The notes: generated by a model from the letters alone, not told the origin. DNA of 64,000 nucleotides from Sphagnum compactum (GCA_965153455.1 OZ234495.1:1984001-2048000); one strand, 5' to 3'; counted from the stretch's first letter, positions 37,170-49,276 are shown. Translations and numbers: made by a program.

Positions 37170-37362
37170 CTACCTTGGCAGCTTGGACACTAATTATATT
37201 ATTTTTAGAAATGTTGAAAATTTCAAGGAAATTTTACAAAGAACAACAAAATTGTGTGAAGGAAAACATTGAATCTTGAAGAATATTCTCTATCTATTGA
37301 AATGAAAATTTTAAAAATTATTAATTAATTATTTGATAAACATGTGTAGAAGCTGCCAAGGT
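37170..37362. repeat. MITE-like element with 13-bp inverted ends
   Basis: ACCTTGGCAGCTT at 37172-37184 and its exact reverse complement AAGCTGCCAAGGT at 37350-37362 bound 191 bp of AT-rich, non-coding sequence. The left 90 bases recur at 14873-14960. This suits a small non-autonomous DNA element, with the other copy truncated on its right side. Confidence 0.55.
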
Positions 37363-37440
37363 CTATGGTAGGGTAAATTTCGTGGTATCTTGGGAAAAAG
37401 GCGCGTTAGAGCTTTGGTAAAAAAAAAATTTAAATTGTTT

Positions 37441-37890
37441 TTACAAAAGTAATAATAAAATAATAATAAAATAAAACGTGGCATCGCAATTGTTTTCTAC
37501 TTTTACCCCTGTGTACAACAGATACGCACGAGGCGTATAGAAAGCCCCTGTGCATGAGAGCGAAATACAAAACGTGCGTCGCCACGTGGCAGCCGCAGCA
37601 GCGGGGTGGAGATTCCTTGTGCTTCCAGGCGCGCAATGTGCGATAATAATGTTGCTGTAGCAGCAGCAGCAGCAGCAGGATGAAACAAGAAGCTTGGTTC
37701 TTTCCCTTCTGTCCACCACGATGATGATTCCTCTCCTCGCTTCTTGGAAAGCCGATGATGATGATGATGATGCTTGCCGCAGAACATGCACATGATCCCA
37801 ACCAACACGAGATTTGCATTCCATCAATTGCTCGTACTCTAAATCAGAGCTCCAGTCATCAATAACCAATTCACCTTCGGATGATATTCC
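37441..37890 (-). other. Open frame with CAG and GAT repeats, unrecognised
   Basis: The minus strand is open from about 37915 to 37441. The first part reads like a real acidic protein (SSEGELVIDDWSSDLEYEQL). It is followed by a poly-Ser run from a GAT microsatellite (37752-37772) and a poly-Cys run from a CAG-type repeat (37659-37678). A stop precedes the segment and no start codon lies before codon 1 of the called frame at 37869. It could be an exon of an unknown gene divergent from the AP2/ERF gene, or chance openness in a GC-richer promoter island. Confidence 0.25.
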
Positions 37891-38512
37891 CGGTTCAACC
37901 GGAGCTCCTTCTCAAGTACTGAACAATGATCGGTTGTAGTAGTTCGCGCTCAAGAATCTGGTGTGAGAGTTGATCATAGCAATCGAGAATTTGTGATTGA
38001 TTTGTGCGTTTAGGAATGAGAATATCGTAGTGATTTGAGATTCAAGTGGATTGGTTCTGAGCTGCAGCTGGGAAATTTTCAGTGGGATTGAGAAGCAGCA
38101 GCTAGCTCTCTGGAAGCTGCGATTTAGTTCGCACACACATGATTCAGAAGCTTGGAGGCTACTGCAGCTCTCGGATTGTTGCTCAATTGAAGCTTGAATT
38201 CCACACAATATTTTGTAGCTTCGTTTGTAACCCTTCCTCAGTAATGTGGGACCTGTACATCGTGCCGAAGTTCCTTGAACTTTTACTCCTGCATCGAGCT
38301 CAATTGATCTTTCCTGCTCGACTTGCTCCGATTGCGTAATTGTGGAGACATTCAGAATTAGAAAGAGATTGCACGTAGATCTGTTTGAAAGAATTCATTC
38401 GAGCGTACCTGTAGGATCCAGAAGCATCCCGGCGCAGCTCGTGAGCAGTTCGTTATCTATCTGTCTGTCGCAATTTTTCCGGTCCTTCACGCCGCAGCGT
38501 GCGACTCCAGAA

Positions 38513-39140
38513 ATGTCCGGGACGTCGGCGGGAAGGGGTGAGGCGAGCTCGCACCGACAGTACCGGGGGGTACGCTTGAGGCGATGGGGGAAATGGGTGT
38601 GCGGGATCAGAGACCCAACGACACGAACTCGGATATGGCTAGGCTCGTTCCGATCGGCAGAGGAAGCCGCACACGCCTACAACGCAGCGGTTGTGTGCAT
38701 CCGAGGACCCCAACTCCCAGCCCAATTTCCCGCACCACACACCCACTATTCCGAGTGGAACGCCGGATCACTACACCAGGCGCGAGATCCAGGCAGCCGC
38801 AGCAGCTTCAGCTGCTGCTTCTGTCGGACGGCCCTTCAATTACAGCGGATTCAGGTCACCGGATGCGTCAGAGATGAGCGCCAACGAGGGCGGAGAAGAG
38901 CTGGAAGACATCACATACACAGACGGTAACCAACGAGAATCCGCCCCGGACCAAGCCACTGCACAGACCCGTATTTCCAATAACAACTGGAGCTGCAACA
39001 CCGGTACTAACTTCGACGATCCTTATGAGTGCGAATGGGTGAACAACATGATTTACGCACCTGCTGGTCCGGCGAAAGACGACTCAGATGACGACGACAA
39101 CTCCTTTGTTGAGGTATCCTTGTGGAACTACTGGAGATGA
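38513..39140 (+). pseudogene. AP2/ERF transcription factor gene with a one-base frameshift
   Basis: Intact relatives bind GCC-box or DRE promoter elements. From the ATG at 38513, residues 17-66 read YRGVRLRRWGKWVCGIRDP, then TRIWLGSF, then AAVVCIRGP. At CCCC (38708-38711) one extra base shifts the frame. The next frame continues NSQPNFPHH, which completes the AP2 domain, then a Ser/Ala/Asp-rich tail ending SLWNYWR at 39140. Removing one base restores a 208-residue single-exon reading, as usual for the family. Position 14 of the domain is Val (DREB-like) and position 19 is Asp (ERF-like). Position 16, normally Glu in W-V-x-E-I-R, is Gly. The segment is GC-rich against its flanks. It is either a very young pseudogene or a single-base error in the assembly. 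Confidence 0.85.
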
Positions 39141-39539
39141 ACACTAGAGACGATCACGACGACCCATTTCAGCTCAATCCAGAACTTCACAGCTTCGCCA
39201 GCAGCTACAAGATGAGAATTCCACCGGTCTGCACATGCAAATCTGATTACGGCTCAGCTGGGCTGCTGTAATGGGTACTGAAGCTGCAACGGAGTTCTCA
39301 TTCTCCTCATAACTGCAAGCAAATCATCACGAGAATTTTGCATCTCCGGCTCAGTCTCTGAATTGGGTGCCGTTCCAAACACGAAATTAAGCTCCTGGAG
39401 TGAAGCTGCTCCAATTCAGAGGGCTGTTGATTTCTCATCCACTTGAGCATTTCAATCACGAGTTCAATCTGCTTTTCTCATGCACCAAATTCACAGCTGA
39501 GGCTGCTGTAACTCCCATCATGGAAGAAAGATCAGAATT

Positions 39540-39785
39540 CTAGTAGCGAATTCTGAGCTCAAGATCGGAACAATAGCGAATTTTGAGCTCAGATTCCGCG
39601 CTCAAGTCCTATCAGAGTACGTTGTAGCGAATTCCGAGCTCAAGGTCAGAAGAAGCAGCGAATTCTGAGCTCAAATTCCGAGGTCAAGAACAGAATAGTA
39701 GTGAATTCCGAGAACCGAGATCAGAATTGAAGTAGTGAATTCTGAGTTCAAGATCAAAATGAGTAGTGAATTCCGAGGTCTATAG
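39540..39785 (+). repeat. Minisatellite with TAGYGAATTCYGAGCTC core
   Basis: The core starts at 39544, 39574, 39625, 39656, 39699, 39733 and 39764, giving spacings of 30-51 bases. Between cores are short stretches resembling AAGATCAGAA. It lies about 400 bases after the AP2/ERF stop, in the probable 3' flank of that gene. Confidence 0.88.
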
Positions 39786-40037
39786 CTGAGGATTGAATCT
39801 ATACATGGTGTGGGTTTGCAACAAATTTCTTGTGAGAGATTGATTGATTCATGAGACAGATTTGCAGCTCTGCAATTGCCAAATTCTGTGCTAGAATACC
39901 ATCTGTCTGTGAAATTCTACCACAGAACTTGGCAATTGCAAAGAGCAGTCCACTAATAATTCTGTTCTAAATACCATCTGTGTCTCTGTCTGACTGATCA
40001 GTTTTGGTGGTTTGGTAGAAGAGTAGGGGCTATGTGT

Positions 40038-40121
40038 GAATTGTTTTTTTTGTTAATCAATTTGAGCTCCGTGCTGCTGCGAATTGTTTTTTCTTAAACA
40101 ATTTGAGCTCCGGGCTGTTGC
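40038..40121 (+). repeat. Two-copy tandem duplication, about 42 bp
   Basis: GAATTGTTTTTT... followed by CAATTTGAGCTCCG.GCTG occurs at 40038-40080 and again at 40081-40121. Confidence 0.85.
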
Positions 40122-40129
40122 ACACTACC

Positions 40130-43100
40130 AATGACAATCAACTATTTTGTTCTTTTCTTAAGTTTTCATACAGTTTTCAACAATTTATCATTATTTATGT
40201 CAATGTCAAATTTAATTCATATTCATAGACATTTCCTAGACATAAAAAGACACATGTTAATTTGTTTTTTCATATTCATGTCCATGTTAGTGAATAATGG
40301 AAAAAGAGTGAGGTAGTTATTAGAAAAGGTAAGAGATTATTATTAAGAAAGTTAATAAAAAAAATGAAGTTATTAAGAAAAAAATGAAGTAATTAGGCTT
40401 GAAAATGAAATAGTTATTTTTGAAATTGTGTTTGGAATGGTCCATTGATGACCATAACAAGGATTCCAAAAAATTCCCCATATACCTATTTGGATTACTT
40501 GTCACTGGAATTCATCCACCATTAGTTTATTCTTGCTGTAGGCATGTACTAGTGTGGCATGTTCAATATCTTGCGTTTCTCTCTCTCTCTCTCTCTCTCT
40601 CTCTGGGCAAATTTTGGCACTTTGTGTACAACTTTTTGGAAATTTTTGTAGGTTTCTGTTTCTTCAGTGCAATGTCAACTATTTTTTTAAATCTGTCATC
40701 ACTTCTTTGAGCTCACAATTTTCTTTTTAAAAATCCCATGTTCTTTAGCATGATATGTCTAAAGTTCAATTTTTAGAAATTTTTTGAGTTTTTACCGAAT
40801 TTTTAATGACCAAAAAGTACTCAAAATTCAACATCTCCTGCACTTTATGTCTAAAATTATGAAATTCAGTTCCATTAAACCCTACTCATCAAGGACTTTC
40901 CAACAGGAGGAGCAAAAAGCAAGCCTCAATTAATTGCCTTAAACAATTTAGTTTTGATTTTATTGAATTTTGAATGATAAAATTATTCAATATTCAGTAA
41001 CTCCTTCAGATCCCTGGGAAGATTACCTATGTTGCATAAAAAGATTACATATTATGGAAGATGTTCCCATGTTTTGTTCTCATGTTCCCATTATGCTCAT
41101 GTGATGTTCACAGTTCACACATTCACTTCATTATGTGGCATAATCATTCAACCAAAGGTATTAATGTCATGGAATGTGCTTGTGGTACATCCGGTTTGTC
41201 AGAGGTGACTTACCCAACATAATGGGCAGCCGTTTTTTTTAAAGGCAAAATTTTTGCATTTTTCAACAAAGAAATTGGGGATTTTTGTATTTGTTTTTGT
41301 TTTTCTAGCATAATTTCGACTATTTATTGCTAATTTTTGTAAATTTTCATCAAAATTTTGACAAAACTTGATTTATGTAAAAAATTTAAATTACTTGAAT
41401 TTATTTTTTATAAAAAAATTTCTACATACTAGATGGCCTCCCATCCAATAGCTAAAATTGAAACTACACATGAATGAATGAACAAGTAGGTTGGTCAAGT
41501 AAGGTGGCTCTACCCCTTATGGCAAAGTTCAAAGCTGCAACAACAAGAGTTACAATAAGAAAATGATCCATGAAGTTCCCCAAAAATGAACCCACAACAG
41601 TTAGTCCATGGAGCACCCCCACAAACATTCCTCAAAATGCAGGAGCAAATGAAAAATTACATCATACCGAAGGCTGTCCCTACATGTTATTGTAAGGAGT
41701 GTGGCATGTGTTTAGGTGAAGGGTATAGCCCTAAGGGGAGGTGGGCATTCCCAAAATAAGGAGCTTAGGATGAAGATAGTAGCCAAGTCTTGAAGCGCAT
41801 TTTGAGGGAAAGTCCCCCATGCTAAGGCTTTACCCATCATAAAGCATAAGCCGCACACAATCATGAACTTACACATTCATAGATCATGACATGTACAAGG
41901 AAGAGGGTTCCTACGCCTACTCCTTATGACCTGCCTATATAGGGCGTCAGATAGAAAGATTTTCCAGTCCCGCTCTCCAATGCAGGGCTTTTTGTCTGCA
42001 GTGAAGGAGTTGATGATCTGTGCCATATTATTTAGGTCAACATACAATTGTTGGTTGGGTATCCATCAGTTATAAGCTCTTCCAATTCTGATTATATGGA
42101 GGGCTAATCACATGGAGAGTGTTGATGACAAGCAACCAATGTTTCTGGCAACAAATTTGACTCCATCTCTTCAGGGGCACACAGTCTGGTGCAAGAATCT
42201 GGAGAGGACACAGCTCAACATTGACCATTAAGAATGACAACCATACTAGTCCTGAAGACTTGATCAGTAATATCACATGCTAATTGGTAAGCTCTATAAG
42301 TGCTCCATGTGAATTTGTCTCTTTTCATCTTGCAAGCAATGGTCTGAAGAGTATCCTGATTTGTTCAAAGGCATTGTGAATCATTTTGAAAGCACACAGA
42401 CTCATGGGTATTGTAAGATGATGGGTGGGTTTTCTTTCGCTGATCTAAACTTGATCCACATATGGTCATGATGTTGTTGCCGCTGTACAAGCAAGAGACA
42501 GTCACTCTTATTCATACTGGTAGTTTTTGTAGTTCATTTTTGAACTAGTTCTGGTGCCCAATGACATTCACTACCATGCACTTGAACCTTGTATTCACAT
42601 GCATACTCAATCTGCACGCTTGCAGGGACCCAGGTCCAAGTGAAACAATGTGTTGGAACAAGCAAAGTTGCAGGGGTGAAAACAGGTGGAGTTTCAAGAT
42701 GAATATTTGTTGCTGGGATTTTCCTTTTGGAAAAGATTCGCGAAATGGGTGCGGTCAATCACCTGCTGCAGATGTGTGACTTACACCCCAGAATCTCCTC
42801 AACTAGGGACCTTAACAGATGTAGCATTCATCCATCTTGGGTGAGCATGCTATATGACATCCAATTCTGCTAATTGTTTACACTCTAATGCTGCTTGTTC
42901 TCCTGGTCTGCACTCTTTGAAGTCCCATGCTTTGTTTGTAGGCTGGCATTGGAAGGATAGCTTACTGTTTCTAAACAAAACCTTCTACAACCAAAAACCA
43001 CACAAGGTGAGCAATAGTGCACATTCTGGAGCTTATATATTCCTGACATGATATTTATATATATATATAATCAAATATATATTGCAATACATATATATAT

Positions 43101-44350
43101 AACATGCAATGACGTGATTGATTTGGCTATTATCCAAATAATTGAGAAGATATGATATAACAATGTTATGTTATGTGCCCTACTCTTCCTTACTTCTTGC
43201 ACCTATAGCAAGTGTATGTTGAGTTGTCCTTTGGCAACTAGAGTGGTGGTGGGTTGGGTATTGTTCCATCGACAATTTTTAAGAGTTTTTCAACTCAAAG
43301 AAGCATTTGGAATCTTTGTTTCCAACTATGGAGATAAATTTCATTGTATTTGGGGAGGTCACTAGGTGATCTTTAAGTCTAGACATTTTCCCTTTGAACT
43401 TGTTGATTTTATAATGAAATCGACAAAGTTTTGTTCTTTGAAAAACTTTCAAAGCTTGTATTACAATTGTTACAAAAAGGTTCATAATCCATTTCAATGT
43501 AAGAACAAAGAACCTTTCAAGTGTCATGTTTATTGATATATGTGATCGTTAAGGATGAATGATTATTAATCTAAATTAGGTCAAATAGATTGTCACATTA
43601 AAATTTATTGATATTTGGAAGATATCAAGTGGACATGAAGATGTTCGTTGTAGTGTAGGGGTGGAGGAAGAAACATGATTATGTGTTTTCAACTCTTGAT
43701 TTTTTTAGCTTGTTGAGAATTGTGGGATCTTAGACCAAAATTAAGAGAATATTTTTTTTTACTTGCATATTGATAAATTTAAAGAAATTTTGCACCTAAT
43801 TAACCATTAAAATCCTTATCCCATTTTACATAATGATTTTTTTTTGTGGCAAATTTTCAACATTTTGTTTTGGATACACAATCCCTTTCAAGAAAGATGA
43901 ACCTCAACAAAAACATTTTTTGGAGAATTTGGCATTGTTAATTATTAAAAACCATCTTTCAATGCAGTTTGTTGATAGTGTGATTGAAAAGATTCGCAAT
44001 GCATTTATGTCCAAGATTGTTGTTTCCATCTAGAAAGTAGTTTTCTCAAGAAGTTTTGGAAAAATGCAAGTAGAGATATGTTTTACCATTATCGAAGGAT
44101 TATATCTCTGCAACAATAAATTTCAATCTATGGATGTTTCATGCAACCCATAATGTTTTTGCTCTTATTATTAACTTTTTAGAAAGGGATTGGAAACCAA
44201 AAAAAATTCTATTGGATTGTTTGAAGCCTCAGAGATTACAAGACAAGCATTAGCAAAAAAGTTTGACAAAGCTATTGGATTGATATTTTCCAATGACACT
44301 AGTAGGCAAGTGGGCGAACATGAGCAGGCAAGCCTACTCAAGTGAGCAGG
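40130..44350. other. Intergenic tract, no gene supported
   Basis: AT-rich with a CT microsatellite at 40580-40603 and an AT microsatellite at 43050-43105. The stretch 42000-42800 has higher GC and a protein-like minus-strand reading (42534-42758) that continues through several stops. It may be an old pseudogene of a family I do not recognise. Confidence 0.4.
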
Positions 44351-44365
44351 AAGGAATCTTAGAAC

Positions 44366-44452
44366 ATATTCCATGTCATGTCATGGAATATTTTTAATAT
44401 ATTCATCTGCCACATGGATATTATTAAACGATGTGGTAGAATATTCTACCAC
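44366..44452. repeat. Palindrome cluster
   Basis: ATATTCCATG (44366-44375) and CATGGAATAT (44382-44391) are inverted around 6 bases. At 44433-44452 GTGGTAGAAT and ATTCTACCAC form a perfect 20-bp palindrome with no spacer. GTCATGGAATATT recurs at 44379 and 44454. It could be the end of a small element. Confidence 0.7.
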
Positions 44453-44850
44453 GTCATGGAATATTATGATGACCCATGTTCATCACATCCATGGTTTGTT
44501 CTGAGATGAACAATGGCTTATTGACTTTGAACATGGGTTTTGCTAAGAAAGTCATTGAGAGCAACATCGTGTGAGCATTTGAAAGCATTCTTGCTAATTG
44601 AAGGATGCATTTTATCATCCTCCATGCAACCAATGCTCCAAATGTCTAATGCTCTTGGACAATAATTACAATATTTTCAAAAATGTTGAAATGGGTGGGA
44701 ATTGGTTTAAATCAAAGAGGTTAAATTAGGTTAATTAGGTTAAATTACGTTAATAGCCATAAGAAAAGTCTTTTGACTTAGCCACAAATTACTAATAATC
44801 TCTAAACATGATGGCCACATTGTGTTTGAAATATTGAAAAATGGATAAAA

Positions 44851-45732
44851 TTAATATTGGGACATATAGTCAAAAAAACTATGTTGTGTCAAAGAGTACC
44901 AAATCTTCCTTGACTTGTTTTCACATTTCTTGTAAACATCAGGACTGATCACATCCTTGAACTGAACCATTGGAATCATGTCGATGCTCTGGATGCAAAA
45001 GAAATCATGCACCAGACTAGGCTTCACGTGATCAAATTCGACAGACTTAAAGAGTTGAAACAAAATTGACAAAGAACAACTTTAATCCACAAAGTAAGAA
45101 ATTGAAAGAAAACATATTAAAAACAAGAAAGGACTAGAACTTTGAAATCCATAGTGTTTAGTTTGAATCTTATTTGTTCATGTCTGTCATTATAGTGAGA
45201 AGGTGGATAAGGCCCTTTCTCGTATCCAACATGACAAAATCCACTGCAATGTGCCAATAGAGGTCACTTGGGTGAACTCTTGAGATATAAGGCATCCGGG
45301 CTTGTAGCTGATGGTTGCCGTCCCACTGAACTTTTGCAGATCTTCATCTGCGTTCAATGTTTCTTCAAATGATGCATTCAAAACCTTCCAATGATCATCC
45401 CACTCATGGATGTGATCTGTAACAAATTCCTCCTCCTTTTGCCAGTTTGTGGGAGAGACATAGAACATTTTGTCGCCTTTTCGATAGCCCATTTGGAACA
45501 CTTGTTCCATTTTGAGCACATCGATTTTAAGGGCTGGTTTCACAACCGGCATGGATATCATGTGATTAAGTGGTATGTTCATCCAAGCCTTGGCTCTGGG
45601 ATGAATCTTATGCCTCTCCAGCACCTCAATTGTCTTGACCTTATGCTCCATCTAGACCTGGAGGATTTCCTTGTCTCCATTTGTGTTGGCTACTTCCAAT
45701 TGCATAAAAGGCCCAAAAGTCAAGCCAACCTC
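44851..45732 (-). pseudogene. Broken gene of a ParB-like plant family
   Basis: The main exon reads LEVANTNGDKEILQV, then MEHKVKTIEVLERHKIHP, MPVVKPALKIDVLKMEQVF, GYRKGDKMFYVSPTNW, and WDDHWKVLNASFEE. A shift near 45323 then leads to DGNHQLQARMPYISRVHP, WHIAVDFVMLDTRKGLIH and MTDMNK. After an intron, 44851-45045 reads SVEFDHVKPSLVHDFF, IPMVQFKDVISPDVYKKC and WYSLTQ. The KP..R-like block and DGNH motif resemble the ParB/sulfiredoxin fold, and I recall similar uncharacterised proteins in mosses and ferns; both points are inference. Breaks: an in-frame TAG at 45652-45654, the frameshift near 45323, and a donor reading AAATAAG with no GT after MNK. Upstream exon-like pieces lie at 45765-45833 (PPSLESVELIEQRLLEDNPE) and 45914-45950. 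Confidence 0.65.
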
Positions 45733-46085
45733 TTAAGTAGATAAGGTAGTTGTGAAAAGTGAGAATACCTACTCAGGATTATCTTCCAATAGCCTTTGTT
45801 CAATCAACTCAACACTTTCCAAAGATGGAGGAACTTGTAGGAGAAAATTAAATGAAAGAGAAAGTAAGATGCATAATTTGAGAATAAAATGTGAAAAATA
45901 AAGAGTAAAAAGTACCTTTATAGATTGATTCCATGTTTCGATAGAGCTCTGCATTAAAAAATGAGGGAAAAAAGGTTAAATAAAAATCAAGAATTGCATC
46001 GAGGAAACTATTTTGAGGAAATTTTTGCACCTTTGAAAGCTCCAAGCTTGGGAGTTTTGGTTTTCAGGAGACCTTGAAGCAAATG

Positions 46086-46257
46086 TTTTTGCTTGGGCTC
46101 TAACTTTCGATGCCAAAAGTTGGAGGCCAAGCAAAAACAATTTGTGCTTAGCCTCTTATGGAGCCCTTGAACATGAAACTTGGGAGCTCCATGAGAGGTT
46201 TAATTGAAATTTTTTTGTTTGGCCTCCAACTTTTAGCGATGAAAGTTGGAGGCCAAA
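46086..46257. repeat. Two adjacent related hairpins
   Basis: Hairpin 1 has 22-base arms at 46086-46107 and 46116-46137 with two mismatches. Hairpin 2 has perfect 16-base arms at 46218-46233 and 46242-46257. Both have 8-base loops and share the arm core TTGGCCTCCAACTTT. A third, weaker stem (TGGAGCTT/AAGCTCCA) lies near 46341-46358. Confidence 0.85.
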
Positions 46258-46399
46258 TGCATTTTTTTATGCTTGGCCACTTCTCATGAGTTCTTAAACA
46301 TGTTGAGTGCAATTTTTTTTGCCTTAGCCCCTTTTGGAACTCCTAAGCATGGAGCTTGAAAGCTCCAAGAAAGGTTGAGGCGAATTTTCTTGCTTCGGC

Positions 46400-49260
46400 T
46401 GAGCTCCTAAAAATCCTAAAAAACTACAAGAAAGGAAATGTAAACATAAAAACTAAAACCAAAGAAACACAAAACAAACAACTTGAAAAATAAAGAACTC
46501 AAAAACATGAAATTGGAAAACCTTAAAAGCTTACCTCAAGTTGTGTTGTTTGTGTGTCCCCCACCTCCTACAAGAATAAGAACACAACGAATATATATGT
46601 GAAAAATTTCAAGCAAGAAATTAGGGTTTTCCAACACACCTTTTTCAAGAAACCAAGTTTGGAAGCGTGATTTCAAGCACAATTCCATATTTTCTTCACT
46701 CAAGAAACATCATTTCATTCATACTTACTGTAGGGTTGAATGGACACAATTCAGATCCATTCAACTTGTTCTAGGAACTTCTAATGTGCATCATAGAACA
46801 AATTGCACTTCTTTTGGGCCTCTATAACAAATGATCAATGGGTTTTTCTATTCAAAACAAGCAAAATTATGTCTCATCAACGAGGTAATATTCATTACAC
46901 ATTTCAAATTTTGTTCTTGCCTTTTCAATCTGATCACCCCTTGCACAGAAAAGGTTGCACGTTGCATATCCTCTGTTAGTTGTAGCTTTTTCTTGGTCGA
47001 CATCTTGATATTACGTCTTTGCTGCTTAAGATTTGTTCACTGGAAATTTTGCTTTTGTTTTTTTTGTCTTGGAGTTCTCGAGTTCTTTTGATCAACACCC
47101 TCTTCTTGCATCTGAAACTGTAGCTTTTCTATTTTGAACATAATGATTGACTACAGACAATAATTGTTCCCTTTCTACAAACTTCAGCATTTGCTGGAAG
47201 ATATGTCATTTAATATTTTCTTTTATAGTCTCAAACACACATCTTTATAGATATACAAATAAATATATATATTAATTAGAAAATAAAAAAGGTAACTAGG
47301 GTTTATTAATAGTTACAAATCATAATTAGAAACAAATATTTAGAATAATATATTTATTCTTCTAAGAATATATTTTTTGAAATATATTGAATTTGCATTT
47401 CTCTATTGTAGCTATTATTTTCATATTTGTTTTTATTCTAGATATTTTTATATGATGAGTCACCATATAAAAGCCACTTTTGAAGGGAAATCTAATCCTG
47501 TTGATTTTGTGTTCTTATAATTATCAATGTTTTGTTAATGAATTTCAGAAATATTGGCATAATTCATTTTTCAATATCTCTCTCTTTAGCAGAATGGATC
47601 TCACCGACCTTGCTTGTCGCCATCTCTACGTATCATAACTTTGAGAACTAATTATAATTGTAATTGTCCATCATGATAATGAATGCCATTGACATTGCAC
47701 TGTTGTAATTAATTTTGTTTTATGCGTAATAAGTGATATTGTTGAAGAAACATTTTTGTTTTGAATCTCGTGCACTTGGAGGGTGAATATATGATTTCCA
47801 CAGAACTCACGTCATGATATTAATACACACAAATACATTGGGCCAAAGGTTGGTAATTATGTATAAGTGTGAGGGATTCTTGCACACCCTTTAACTCGAA
47901 AAGATGCAAGTATTCACAACTTTCATTTGGGACGGAACTATTATGTAGTTTTGTTTTAACGAATAAAAATGTGGTTCAAATGGAGTGTAACTAATCATAT
48001 GAAAGAACCTATTGTGTTGTGTCCCTTTAGTAAATATCAAAAACATGTTTGGAATAATCAACACTTACCATGAAGAAGTAATGTTGGTGTCGTTGGCATT
48101 CACGTTTTGACAATTTGACCCCCCTTTGTTCACTTCATCATAATGTCTTCATACAAAGTTCAAATCTAACATTTGTAGCGTTGTTGGAATCTTAGATGCA
48201 ACCTTGGCACAAAATTTCATAAGCTTTTATTTTTTCATTTTGGAGATATGCTCCAAAACCCAAGAGCTATTTTTACAATGTTGGGAAAAAACAACATTAG
48301 AACCCTTGCTATTTCTAATAGGTGTAACTCCCTTACAAAATCTCAAATGATGTTGAAATTTGAAGAAAACATTTTTTAATTTATATTCTAAGACGGATTA
48401 AAGTTTGACACACATCCAATGGTGGATTTGAGAGAAACAAATATTTTAGTACAAATCCAAAGACTTGTCCATTGATAGTATTCCATAAAACTCCAACTCC
48501 TTCTATTTTCTACACTTAATCTTCTTCCATGCTCCTTTTGCTTACACACATCATTGTGTTCATGAGCAACACACATTTACATAAATTCAACTAGCTCCTC
48601 TCTCTCACACACTCCTCCTACAACACATACAACACTTCACACACTCAACAAATAAAAGTTTCAAGCTCCAAGGAGTCTTTCACTTGACCCCTTCTTGAGT
48701 TGATTTCCTTTGACCAATGAAAACTTGTGAAAATCCTTCCTTCCAATCAAAGGCCTCTTTTCCCTTCATGAACCAATGGGATTTGATGATGATTCCACCC
48801 TCCAATGATGTTTAGGATGAGAATCCTTGTACCCAATGGAACACTAGAGAGGTTTCCATCCACCACTCAAGTTAAGATAGTAAGTTTCATGACCATTGAA
48901 TTTGGAGGATTCATCTTTCCTTTATCTTAGATATCTTGATGGGATACCTTAAGTTTGATCATTATCAATCCCATATGTTTGACCTATCATCCTAATGGCT
49001 ACACTTGTAGCATGGGTAGATAAGGCATTAGATGTTGTTTTGTCCAAAAGAAACAGTGGGTTTTAGGCTATAGGAACGCTTTTGTTCGACCCTGCCCCTC
49101 ACCCACACTAGCACTCTTGCTGAGCTCATGCAGATTACGAACACAGTCGCCCTGGCCAAGTTTGTGGCATGCTGCCAGTACCAGAGGACAATCTATCCTC
49201 CATGATCTACCTTTCGTCTAATGGACTCTCTGGTCCCAAACGGACATAAAATTGTAAACA
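46400..49260. other. Intergenic tract, no gene seen
   Basis: AT-rich. Open frames of 62-86 codons (for example 46831-47091) have no recognisable motif. No strong repeat structure was noticed. Confidence 0.45.
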
Positions 49261-49276
49261 CTAAACACTAAACAGT

